DNA from: Peptostreptococcus russellii
Lineage (GTDB): Bacteria; Bacillota; Clostridia; Peptostreptococcales; Peptostreptococcaceae
Reading direction: 5' to 3'
NCBI RefSeq assembly: GCF_900110295.1
Contig: NZ_FODF01000004.1
Location: 109,552-173,551, forward strand
DNA length: 64,000 nucleotides
Positions 55,420-63,844 of the stretch are shown in pieces. The notes below the pieces were generated by a model, which did no database searches, had not been told where the DNA came from, and was given only the letters and a program-made list of their open reading frames with translations. Position numbers and translations under genes: made by a program. The first letter of the stretch is position 1, and each line of letters starts with the position of its first letter.

Positions 55420-56799
55420 CTAATTCTTTTTTACATTACTTAAAAGATAGCAAACAATGCTTAAATTATTGTAAAAATGTATGTGAAGATATGTTGCAAA
55501 TGTATTTCTGCTATAATATCCACCACTCCACTCGTCTACTACTTTATCTCCTACGATTTTCTGCATAGTAAATACAGTTTCAACATCTGAGTGGAATTCA
55601 GAGCTATGAAATTCATGACCACATATCTGTTGTCCCTTATATGCAATCAAATTATCTTCCTTAGCAGTTGCAACACAGTATCCTAATCTTCTCAATCCCT
55701 TTTTCATTTTACTATAGCCTGAAATTGCTCCCACCATACTATATCTTTTGCCATTGAAATCTACCAAGCTATCTCCTAAATACATAAGACCTCCACATTC
55801 AGCATAGATTGGAACATCATTTTCATATGCTTTTTTAATTGACTGTCTCATACTTTTATTTGCTTCTAATTCTTTTGCAAACATTTCTGGGAAACCTCCA
55901 CCGATATATATCAAATCAGCTTCTGGTAGTTCGGAATCTGAAATCGGTGAAAAACTTTTTATTGTAACTCCTATTTCTCTTAATAAATCTATATTGTCTG
56001 GGTAATAAAAATTAAAAGCCTTATCATAGGCAATTGCAATTATCTTCCCCCTTGCAAGTTCCCTAACTTCTGGGTCTTCTGAAAACATACTTAATTCAAA
56101 TGAAGATGTAATATTTTCACTTTCTGCCAGTTCAAAAACTCTATTAATATCTATATATTTTTCCATTTCTCCAGCGATTTTTTCGATTTTATATTCTAAA
56201 TCTCCAACTTCATCACTTGGCAAAAGTCCTAGATGTCTTGAACTCATTTTCATAATATCTTCTGTAGGTAAATGCCCTAGTACCTCTATACCACAGTACT
56301 TCTCTATAGACTCTTTTATAATCTTATAGTGTCTCTCACTATTTATATTGTTTGCAATTACTCCAACTATGTCTATATCCTTATCAATGTGTTTATATCC
56401 AAGAACTGATGCCGCAGCAGATGCTCCCATACCCTTAGCATCTATTACCAATATTACTGGTGCCTTCAAAAGCTTCGATATCTTCGCTGTAGAATGCATA
56501 GATATATCTGAGCCTAATCCATCATACAAGCCCATTACACCTTCTATTATTGATATGTCCTTGCCGTCTGATGAATTTTTAAAAACATATTTGATTTGCT
56601 CGTCATCTAACATATAAGAATCTAAATTTCTAGAGTATTCTCCTGTAACATATCTATGGTACATAGGATCTATATAATCAGGTCCTACTTTAAACGGTTG
56701 TACGCTTTTACCAGTATTTTTTAGTGCTCTCATTAGTCCCAGGCTTATCGTGGTCTTTCCTACACCACTAGCTGTACCTGCAATTACTATTTTTTTCAT
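55420..56799 (-). CDS. cbiA: Cobyrinate a,c-diamide synthase
   Basis: ATP- and glutamine-dependent amidation of cobyrinate at a and c. A 459-residue protein: N-terminal dethiobiotin-synthetase-like ATPase domain (AGTASGVGKTTISLGL, FKVGPDYIDPMYH, EGVMGLYDG) and C-terminal triad amidotransferase (YIGGGFPEMFAKEL, the nucleophile Cys in YAECGGLMYLGDSL, and GHEFHSSEF). It begins a likely transcription unit with cbiB, 240 bases after cbiP. SD is AAAAGGAAG. Confidence 0.95.
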   Translation of the reverse strand: MKKIVIAGTASGVGKTTISLGLMRALKNTGKSVQPFKVGPDYIDPMYHRYVTGEYSRNLDSYMLDDEQIKYVFKNSSDGKDISIIEGVMGLYDGLGSDISMHSTAKISKLLKAPVILVIDAKGMGASAAASVLGYKHIDKDIDIVGVIANNINSERHYKIIKESIEKYCGIEVLGHLPTEDIMKMSSRHLGLLPSDEVGDLEYKIEKIAGEMEKYIDINRVFELAESENITSSFELSMFSEDPEVRELARGKIIAIAYDKAFNFYYPDNIDLLREIGVTIKSFSPISDSELPEADLIYIGGGFPEMFAKELEANKSMRQSIKKAYENDVPIYAECGGLMYLGDSLVDFNGKRYSMVGAISGYSKMKKGLRRLGYCVATAKEDNLIAYKGQQICGHEFHSSEFHSDVETVFTMQKIVGDKVVDEWSGGYYSRNTFATYLHIHFYNNLSIVCYLLSNVKKN

Positions 56800-57039
56800 A
56801 TTATATCTTCCTTTTCTATCTATTTTCTGTATTCTATTTCATAACCATACCCTTTACTTCCGAATTAATTTAATCAATATTTAAAATACTATTATTTACT
56901 ATTATATCAGTATTTTTTTATTAATTAAGTAACAAAACTGCAATAATTAGTGAATTTTATCAATTTTCTTTAAAAACACACTATTCTTTAAAAGAAAAAT
57001 ATGTTTTATTCTAACTATTAATGGTTTTCACATATTTTT

Positions 57040-58557
57040 TTAACTAAATATTATTTCATAGAGTTTTCTAATATCTACATTTTCTCTAATAATATTTGCT
57101 AATTTATTATATTCTTCCATTTTTAGTTCTTCTAAACTTTTTTCCTCTATTTTAATTTTTTCTAATTTTTTTCTCTTTCTTATATTATTTATAATTCCAC
57201 TTGTAAACTGTATATTATCAAAAAATCCATGACAATATGTTCCCAAAATATGTCCATCTATTATTTCGTATTTTAACTTTTTTCTATCCTTTTCTGTATT
57301 TATATCAGAGTTTTCACTTCTTCCAAGATGCAGTTCATATCCTTTTATAGTGTTTCCCTCTAAATTTTCAAAGTAGCCTTTTTCTGATTTAAACTCACCT
57401 TTTACCTGAACAGTAATCTTTTTATCTGAAAAAACAGTGTTCATTTTAATAAATCCAAACCCTTCTTCAAAACCTTTACTTCCATCACTTCCAGATTGAT
57501 CAAATATTTTTTCTCCCAAAATTTGATATCCTCCACAAATCCCAATTAAAAGCCTTTCTTCAGAAACATATTCTTTGATTTCTACATAAAGACCTGATTC
57601 TCTAATATATTTCATATCACTTATTGTGAGTTTACTACCTGGTATTATAAGCATATCTGGCATAAAGTGATTTCCATATTTGTCAAAACTTCCAATTCTT
57701 TCTCCTATATCAATATATCTAATATTCACCTTGTCTATATGCTCAAATACCTCAAAGTCTGTATAATTTGACATATGGGGCAATTTTATTATTTCAATGT
57801 TTACAAAGTCTTCATCGTATTTAAAAGCTTTTCTATAAAACTTGTTACTTACACCATCTTCCTCATCAATCTTTAAATTAAAATATGGTATTAATCCTAT
57901 AACTGGTATTTTTATTATATCTTCAAGCATTTTAATCCCCTCTTGAAAATATTCTTTCTTACCACGGAATTTATTTATTATTACAGCTTTTACTCTCTTT
58001 TTCTCTTCTTCTTTTAATAGTTCCAAAGTGCCTACTACTGAAGCAAAAACTCCACCTTTATCGATGTCTGCAACAAGTATTACAGGAGCATCTGCAATTT
58101 CAGCCATTTTCATATTTGATATATCTAAACTATTGATATTTATCTCTGCCGGACTGCCAGCGCCTTCCATTATCACAGCATCGTGTTTAGCTTCTAATTC
58201 AGTAAAAATTTTATCCAAAACTCCTAAAAGTTCTTTTTTATAGTTTTGATATTCTTTTGAATTCATATTTCCTATAGACTTTCCATTTACAATAACCTGT
58301 GATATATGATTACCACATGGCTTCAAAAGAACAGGATTCATATAGGCATGCGGCTTTTTTTCACAGGCTTCCGCTTGAAAAACTTGGGCTCTTCCCATTT
58401 CTAATCCATCTTCATCTATAAAGGAATTTAGAGACATGTTTTGTGGTTTAAAGGGAACTACATTATACCCGTCTTCAGTAAGAAGTCTACATACCCCTGC
58501 TGCTATAATACTTTTTCCAACATTAGAAGCCGTTCCTTGAAACATTACACTAGACAT
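57040..58557 (-). CDS. cbiP: Cobyric acid synthase
   Basis: Amidates b, d, e and g side chains of the corrin. A 505-residue protein with the ATPase loop FQGTASNVGKSIIAAGV, FKPQNMSLNSF, MNPVLLKPCGN, VILVADIDKGGVFASVVGT and the amidotransferase nucleophile in GICGGYQILGE, ending with GTYCHGFFDN. It starts one base after the cobC stop, so translation is coupled. The C-terminal end is rich in lysine and glutamate. Confidence 0.96.
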   Translation of the reverse strand: MSSVMFQGTASNVGKSIIAAGVCRLLTEDGYNVVPFKPQNMSLNSFIDEDGLEMGRAQVFQAEACEKKPHAYMNPVLLKPCGNHISQVIVNGKSIGNMNSKEYQNYKKELLGVLDKIFTELEAKHDAVIMEGAGSPAEININSLDISNMKMAEIADAPVILVADIDKGGVFASVVGTLELLKEEEKKRVKAVIINKFRGKKEYFQEGIKMLEDIIKIPVIGLIPYFNLKIDEEDGVSNKFYRKAFKYDEDFVNIEIIKLPHMSNYTDFEVFEHIDKVNIRYIDIGERIGSFDKYGNHFMPDMLIIPGSKLTISDMKYIRESGLYVEIKEYVSEERLLIGICGGYQILGEKIFDQSGSDGSKGFEEGFGFIKMNTVFSDKKITVQVKGEFKSEKGYFENLEGNTIKGYELHLGRSENSDINTEKDRKKLKYEIIDGHILGTYCHGFFDNIQFTSGIINNIRKRKKLEKIKIEEKSLEELKMEEYNKLANIIRENVDIRKLYEIIFS

Positions 58558-58558
58558 T

Positions 58559-59215
58559 TTATCTTTCCTTCCTAAGCCTCTTAGTTGTATGTGGTCTCAA
58601 AAGACTAAAATCATATGGTACATAGCCCATTGTTTTAACTATTGGGTAGTCTTCCAAAAATTCAACAACTGAAATTGTTGCATTTTCTATTTTTATTTTC
58701 CAATGAAGATCATAGCTATCGACTAATAGATATGAGAGAATATTTCTTACCGTTCCCATATGACCACATATCATAACTTCTTCATCTTGACCTGACTCAC
58801 TGAATATTTTTTTAAAAGCATCTATATTTCTATTATAACATTCTTCTATATTTTCTCCATTTGGGAACCTAAACATAGCCTTTCCCCTCATAAACTCTGC
58901 ATAGTCTTTTGGATATTTATTTTCTATTTCTTCTAAAGTAAGACCATCAAAATCCCCAAAATTCATTTCATTTAAAGCCTCTATTTTTTTAACTTCTATT
59001 TCTTTTTCTTTGGCATATTCATAAATAGTATCCTCTGTTCGTTTTAATTTTGATACATATATTTTATCTACATTTACATTTTTCTTTAAAAATTCACTTA
59101 ACTCATGTGCTTGCTCTTTGCCTGTTTGACTGAGCTCTGTATCACTATAACCTGAATATCTTTTCAATTCATTATCTTTTGTATGAGCATGCCTTATTAA
59201 ATATAACTTCTTCAT
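58559..59215 (-). CDS. cobC: Alpha-ribazole phosphatase (histidine phosphatase family)
   Basis: A 218-residue histidine phosphatase. The phosphohistidine is in LYLIRHAHTKDNELKRYSG and the second catalytic histidine in VMICGHMGTVRNIL; NFGDFDGLTLEEIE is the usual CobC-type middle motif. Dephosphorylates alpha-ribazole phosphate or adenosylcobalamin phosphate in nucleotide-loop assembly. Family members are hard to tell apart, so the name rests on its place between cobS and cbiP. Confidence 0.88.
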   Translation of the reverse strand: MKKLYLIRHAHTKDNELKRYSGYSDTELSQTGKEQAHELSEFLKKNVNVDKIYVSKLKRTEDTIYEYAKEKEIEVKKIEALNEMNFGDFDGLTLEEIENKYPKDYAEFMRGKAMFRFPNGENIEECYNRNIDAFKKIFSESGQDEEVMICGHMGTVRNILSYLLVDSYDLHWKIKIENATISVVEFLEDYPIVKTMGYVPYDFSLLRPHTTKRLRKER

Positions 59216-59284
59216 CTACTACTGACTTTCCTTTCCTTTTATTTATAATCTACATAAAATACTCTAATTATATATTTTTAATAT

Positions 59285-60067
59285 CTAAGCTATCCATTGA
59301 CTGATAATTACAACATATATAATAAAGATTAGTTCAGACATTTCCGTCGAACAACCAAGTATATCTCCTGTTATTCCATCTATTTGCCTATAGACACTCT
59401 TTCTAAATAACCTTGAGTATAGAGCTATTAATAATATTGAAAAAGAATAAATTAAAGAAATCTCTATGTTTCTATAATGTAAAAATGATGGAATTGCCAC
59501 AGATAAAAGCGAAAATATAAATGCAGCAAAAAGATTTTTTTTATCGCATTTTCCTATAAATAACTCTCCCATTCCATTTTTTCTAGCAGAAACAGCTCTA
59601 TAAGACATTATTACAGGAGCAAATCTAGCTACTGCTGGCATGGAAAATAATGCCCATAAGATATCTTTTTCTATTGCTATATCTACTGCAATAACTTTAA
59701 ATACTATCAGAAATACTATTGCAAGAATACCATTTGTACCCATAGTTGGATCTTTCATTATTTCCAAGACCCTTTCCTTAGACCTATAGCTAAATAAACC
59801 GTCAAAAGTATCTCCAAAACCGTCAATATGAAGTCCACCAGTGATAACTACTTCTTCCATTACAATAATTCCAGCTATTAAAAGATGTATTTTTTCAAAT
59901 CCTACTATCATTTTTAAAATAAAGGCTGTAATAGTTATAATCAAACCTATAACCATACCTACCATAGGAAAATACATCATTGAACTTCCCATTTCCTCAT
60001 TATACTTTAAATTTTTACTTACTGTAATTCTTGTTAGAAACTGCAGCAGATTTAAAAATTTATTCAT
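59285..60067 (-). CDS. cobS: Adenosylcobinamide-GDP ribazoletransferase (cobalamin synthase)
   Basis: Integral membrane enzyme joining adenosylcobinamide-GDP and alpha-ribazole (phosphate). A 260-residue protein with five to seven helices and the hallmark GGLHIDGFGDTFDGLFSYRS-type metal site followed by RVLEIMKDPTMGTNG, then FARFAPVIMSYR-like text and the C-terminal DGITGDILGCSTEMSEL. SD is AAGGGG. Encoded between cobU and cobC. Confidence 0.95.
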   Translation of the reverse strand: MNKFLNLLQFLTRITVSKNLKYNEEMGSSMMYFPMVGMVIGLIITITAFILKMIVGFEKIHLLIAGIIVMEEVVITGGLHIDGFGDTFDGLFSYRSKERVLEIMKDPTMGTNGILAIVFLIVFKVIAVDIAIEKDILWALFSMPAVARFAPVIMSYRAVSARKNGMGELFIGKCDKKNLFAAFIFSLLSVAIPSFLHYRNIEISLIYSFSILLIALYSRLFRKSVYRQIDGITGDILGCSTEMSELIFIIYVVIISQWIA

Positions 60068-60132
60068 TGATACTTACCCCTTACTATATCTGCTTTTACA
60101 GCATCTATCTTATATTTACTAATCGATAATTT

Positions 60133-60693
60133 CTACTTTATCTTTATTGCTATTCCCGAAACCACTAAATAAGCTTCATTACTTATTGCTGCAAACAGTT
60201 GATTGATTTCACCACACAACTGAGAAAAAAATCTAGTTAATCTGTTTTCAGAAATACCACCAAGACCAATTTCATTTGTAACTATAACAAAACTTGTATT
60301 TGTTTTTTTTATTTCATCAATAAGCTTTTCAAACTCTTCTTTTACCATTTTTGCCTTCTTATTGGACTCTTTTATGTCTTTTGCATCAAAATCATGTTCT
60401 TCATGAAATATAAGATTTGATACCATCATAGTTAAACAATCTAATAAAACAATATCATACTTTTTATCTATTTCTTTAACCACCTTATAGAGATCCTTAT
60501 ATCTTTCTAGGATATCCCAATTTTTTGATGCTCTTTTTTCTAAGTGTTTTCTTTTTTTCTCTTTCATTTCACTATCAAAAGGAACTGAGGTAGCTATATA
60601 AAGAGTTTTTTCTTTTTTATTATTACATAGTCTTTCTGCAAAATCACTTTTCCCTGAGCTTATACCACCTGATACAAATATAATTTCTCCCAT
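60133..60693 (-). CDS. cobU: Adenosylcobinamide kinase / adenosylcobinamide-phosphate guanylyltransferase
   Basis: Phosphorylates adenosylcobinamide and transfers GMP to it. A 186-residue P-loop protein: FVSGGISSGKSDFAERL (Walker A), LYIATSVPFDSEMKEKKRKH with the guanylylated-histidine region, LLDCLTMMVSNLIF and the closing FVIVTNEIGLG and NRLTRFFSQLCGEINQL. Encoded 86 bases after cobT. Confidence 0.95.
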   Translation of the reverse strand: MGEIIFVSGGISSGKSDFAERLCNNKKEKTLYIATSVPFDSEMKEKKRKHLEKRASKNWDILERYKDLYKVVKEIDKKYDIVLLDCLTMMVSNLIFHEEHDFDAKDIKESNKKAKMVKEEFEKLIDEIKKTNTSFVIVTNEIGLGGISENRLTRFFSQLCGEINQLFAAISNEAYLVVSGIAIKIK

Positions 60694-60778
60694 TTTGATA
60701 CTCCTATTTTTATTTATAATAAAATTTCATAAACAATTTTTATGTGATTCATATTTATTATTACATGAAAAACTTAAA

Positions 60779-61852
60779 TTATGAGTCTATACCAGGTCCC
60801 ATAAATTTTCCTATTTCCTCTTCTTCAAATTTTCCCATATTATTATAGGCATAGATAGCAGAATCTATAATATTCATCATAAGAGCCGCACCTGTTCCTT
60901 CACCTAATCTCATATCCAAGTTAAGCATAGGCTCTAATTTCAACATATCTAATGCTGCCTGAGATCCTTTTTCCTTTGAAAAATGAGATGGTATTACATA
61001 ATCTATACTTTTAGGATTTATTCTATATGCAATCAAAGCTGCAGCATATGATATATAACCATCTATTACAACTGGAGTTCTATTAGCAGCACAACCAAGT
61101 ATTACACCTGTTATACCACCTATTTCAAAACCTCCAACTTTTGAAAGCACCTCTATACCATCTGTAGGATTTGGATTATTTATTTCAATTGACTTTCTTA
61201 TTATATCTGCTTTATGCTTTATAAGCTCATCTTTTAGACCAGCCCCCATATCAGTTACTTCTTTAGGATCTTTCCCTGTCATTACTGAAATAATAGCCGT
61301 TGCAGGAGTAGTATTAGATATTCCCATTTCCCCAACTCCAATTATTTTATATCCATCGACTATACATCTTTCGGCAACTTCTATGCCTATTTCTATTGCT
61401 TTAACTGCTTCATTAGCTGTCATTGCAGGGCCAATAGCCATATTACTAGTTCCTTGTCTTATTTTGTAGTCCAGTACTCCATATATTGCTTCTGTACCCA
61501 TCATTCCTATATCTACTGGTATAATATTTATATTATTAAAAGCTGCAAGTGTAGCTACTGCACACTTTCCATTTGTGAAATTCTCAAATTGCATTCTAGT
61601 TATATCTTGTGTCTGTGGTGATACTCCTTCTTCATAAACACCATGATCAGCTGCAAATGCTATTATACATTTTTTAGGACGGTCATCTATCTTATGACTC
61701 CCATATACACCTGAAAGCATCGCTGTTATATCTTCCAGTTTACCAAGTGTTCCTTTTGGATGAATTAAGTTATCCCACCTCTTTCTACACTTATCAATGC
61801 TTTTTTTATCAAGCGAATATATATTTCTGGATATACTTACTAAAAGATTCAT
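60779..61852 (-). CDS. cobT: Nicotinate-nucleotide-dimethylbenzimidazole phosphoribosyltransferase
   Basis: Activates the lower-ligand base (usually dimethylbenzimidazole) as alpha-ribazole phosphate. A 357-residue protein with KRWDNLIHPKGTLGKLED, FAADHGVYEEGVSPQTQDIT, EMGISNTTPATAI, GFEIGGITGVILG and the C-terminal DMRLGEGTGAAL with the catalytic-glutamate region. No dimethylbenzimidazole synthesis genes are seen, so the base may be imported or made elsewhere. First gene of the cob cluster; its ribosome site lies 54 bases from the ATG with hairpins between. Confidence 0.95.
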   Translation of the reverse strand: MNLLVSISRNIYSLDKKSIDKCRKRWDNLIHPKGTLGKLEDITAMLSGVYGSHKIDDRPKKCIIAFAADHGVYEEGVSPQTQDITRMQFENFTNGKCAVATLAAFNNINIIPVDIGMMGTEAIYGVLDYKIRQGTSNMAIGPAMTANEAVKAIEIGIEVAERCIVDGYKIIGVGEMGISNTTPATAIISVMTGKDPKEVTDMGAGLKDELIKHKADIIRKSIEINNPNPTDGIEVLSKVGGFEIGGITGVILGCAANRTPVVIDGYISYAAALIAYRINPKSIDYVIPSHFSKEKGSQAALDMLKLEPMLNLDMRLGEGTGAALMMNIIDSAIYAYNNMGKFEEEEIGKFMGPGIDS

Positions 61853-61914
61853 ACTCTTTTTTTATATAGCTGCCACCCTATATACTTTATTATAAAGAGG
61901 CAACTTCCTCCTTT
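61853..61914 (-). promoter_or_regulatory. Shine-Dalgarno and structured spacer before cobT
   Basis: AAAGGAGG (61914-61907) is 54 bases from the ATG. Between them two adjacent hairpins can form: CTTTA/TAAAG (61897-61885) and TATATAG/CTATATA (61884-61863). The loop of the second, GGTGGCAG, can pair with TTGCC (61903-61899) next to the Shine-Dalgarno, giving a pseudoknot. Ten bases (AAAAAAGAGT) then precede the ATG. Confidence 0.45.
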
Positions 61915-62077
61915 CCCAATATTTTCTACTTTCATTAGTTATTTTTGTTTTACTTTAAATTCTTCTTTGATTTTTAGCTTCTTTTATTTAGTTTTATTAT
62001 ATATTTTTTCTTGCTATTTTAAAAAGCTAAAGGCATTTTAAATATACAATACCATACTATTTCATTTTACCACATAT
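61915..62077. other. AT-rich gap upstream of the cobalamin cluster
   Basis: The rest of the region between cobT and the ctpA terminator. It should carry the cobT promoter. No cobalamin riboswitch conserved blocks were found in it. Confidence 0.4.
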
Positions 62078-62127
62078 TGAAAAAAACTCCTAAGCAGATT
62101 TTTAATTTCACTATCTGCTAGGAGTTT
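62078..62127 (-). terminator. Terminator of ctpA
   Basis: A stem of about 15 bp (AAACTCCTA and GCAGAT with complements, one bulge, 62084-62127), followed on the minus strand by TTTTTTT. Confidence 0.85.
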
Positions 62128-62157
62128 CTCTTATACTATATATTATTTTCTAACCTA

Positions 62158-63501
62158 TTATTTTTTATTCTTTATTTGACTTTCTATATACTTTATAGCT
62201 TCTGGAAGTTGTTCTTTCTCATTTTTCACTTCTATATTAGGCTTTATTCCCTTTTCATTGATATAGTTTCCATTTGGAGTAAAGTACTGTGCTGTAGTAA
62301 GCTTATATCCTGTTCCATCTCTTAATTGAACAACACTTTGCACTAGACCTTTTCCATATGTTGTTGTACCTACTGATACACCGGCCTTATTATCTACTAT
62401 TGCTCCAGTAAGTATTTCCGAAGCTGATGCTGAATGCCCATTAGTAAGTATTGCTATTGGCATATCTACTTTCTGAGAGGCTGTACTCTTTAGATACTCT
62501 TTATTTCCCTTATTATCCTTAGTATATACTATTACAGCATCCCCTAAAAGTCTGTCTGCTATTTTTTCTACTACATCAAGGTAACCACCGCCATTATCTC
62601 TGACATCTATAATCAAGCCCTTGATATTCTTCTTCTCAAGTGAGCTAAGGGCTTTTTCAAAATCCTTATCAGTTTCTTCTTCAAATCCTATTATTTTTAT
62701 ATAGCCTATATTATTATCTATAACCTTGCTTTCTATAGAATCAAGAACTAGTTTCCTTCTCTCTAATTTCTTATTTAATATCTCTCCGTCTCTAAGGAAA
62801 GTTACATCTACTGAAGTCCCTTCTTTTCCTCTCATATTCTTTACAGCTAAATCCATTTCCTGATACGTGTATGACTTACCTGCAACTTTAACAATTAAGT
62901 CTCCTGCTTTCACTCCTGCCTTTTTTGCTGGACTGTTTGAAACTACTCTTTCAACCTTTATAGCTCCTGACTTTTTATCTGGAGTCACTACAAGACCAAC
63001 ACCAACATACTTTCCTGATGAAGTCTCAGTAAGCTCCTTCATTTCTTCCTTATTGTAATATGATGAATATACATCATCTAATCCATAGAAGAGCCCCTTA
63101 CACATTCCTTCTTCTAATTTATCACCGTCTGTTTTTTTATAAAAATCATCTTCTACAACTTCTCTCAATGCCATAAGTTTCTGATATTTTTTATATTCAT
63201 CTCTTGGAAGAAATCCTACAAATCCAAATTTTGTAAGTACGAAGCTAGTTGCCACTATAGTTACAAGAACTAATGCCACTGCTGCTGCAATTAACTTTTT
63301 AAAATTACTTTTTTTTCTAATATCTTTTTCTATATCTTCTTTTTTCTTCATTTTTTTTTCAGCACATTTCCATCTATCTTCTTTTTCAATATTTTCAGAT
63401 GCTAGACTCTCATCTTTATTTTCTTCTACTGAATTTTCTTTGTTTTGACTTCCATTTATAGAGCCTTCATTTAGCTCCTTATTTTTTTCATCTCTGTCCA
63501 T
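62158..63501 (-). CDS. ctpA: Carboxy-terminal processing protease (S41 family)
   Basis: A 447-residue membrane-anchored serine protease acting outside the membrane. The first 65 residues are highly charged and cytoplasmic, then a helix at about 68-90 (LIAAAVALVLVTIVATSFVL). A PDZ domain follows (GLVVTPDKKSGAIKVERV, SPAKKAGVKAGDLIVKV). The S41 catalytic Ser is in NGHSASASEILTGA near residue 355 and the Lys in TTYGKGLVQSVV near 383. Such proteases trim wall or signalling proteins. Its strong ribosome site is separated from the ATG by a hairpin. Confidence 0.93.
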   Translation of the reverse strand: MDRDEKNKELNEGSINGSQNKENSVEENKDESLASENIEKEDRWKCAEKKMKKKEDIEKDIRKKSNFKKLIAAAVALVLVTIVATSFVLTKFGFVGFLPRDEYKKYQKLMALREVVEDDFYKKTDGDKLEEGMCKGLFYGLDDVYSSYYNKEEMKELTETSSGKYVGVGLVVTPDKKSGAIKVERVVSNSPAKKAGVKAGDLIVKVAGKSYTYQEMDLAVKNMRGKEGTSVDVTFLRDGEILNKKLERRKLVLDSIESKVIDNNIGYIKIIGFEEETDKDFEKALSSLEKKNIKGLIIDVRDNGGGYLDVVEKIADRLLGDAVIVYTKDNKGNKEYLKSTASQKVDMPIAILTNGHSASASEILTGAIVDNKAGVSVGTTTYGKGLVQSVVQLRDGTGYKLTTAQYFTPNGNYINEKGIKPNIEVKNEKEQLPEAIKYIESQIKNKK

Positions 63502-63540
63502 ATATTAAAATTCCCGATACAATACGGAAATACCTCCTTT
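63502..63540 (-). promoter_or_regulatory. Shine-Dalgarno, spacer hairpin and start of ctpA
   Basis: A perfect AAAGGAGGT (63540-63532) is 30 bases from the ATG. ATTTCCG (63531-63525) pairs with CGGGAAT (63516-63510), 7 bp with an 8-base loop, directly after it. TTTAATAT (8 bases) then precedes the ATG, so folding gives ideal spacing. Confidence 0.6.
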
Positions 63541-63694
63541 CACATAATATATAATACCTTATCATTGTAACATTAATTAATTCATAATAATAAGTATAAT
63601 TTTCTATTTTTATTTATTACCCTTATTTTATTTTTTTAATTAAAATACCGGCATTCTAATATTAGAATTAAATCTAATTGGCTCTATAATATTT

Positions 63695-63770
63695 AGTGTT
63701 GATGGCAATAAATAATCCATAAACGTCGTAAGACGAAAATGGATAAAATTGCTATCAACACTATTTTTTC
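63695..63770 (+). terminator. Three-tier hairpin with T-run inside the IS left end
   Basis: AGTGTTGATGGCAAT (63695-63709) pairs with ATTGCTATCAACACT (63748-63762, one G-T pair). Inside, ATCCAT pairs with ATGGAT and CGTC with GACG around GTAA. TATTTTTTC follows. It can act as a terminator for transcripts entering the element. Confidence 0.65.
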
Positions 63771-63844
63771 AAAAAAAAGATGAACACATACGAAATCCAT
63801 TGTATAATTTAATCACCACAAAAAAATAAGAAAGGATTAATCAT

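Noticed and set aside
54124..62077. Cobalamin riboswitch in the cobalamin cluster
   Set aside because: I looked for the B12 box and neighbouring conserved blocks upstream of cobT, cbiA, cobD and the cbiD group and found none by eye. A covariance search would be decisive.
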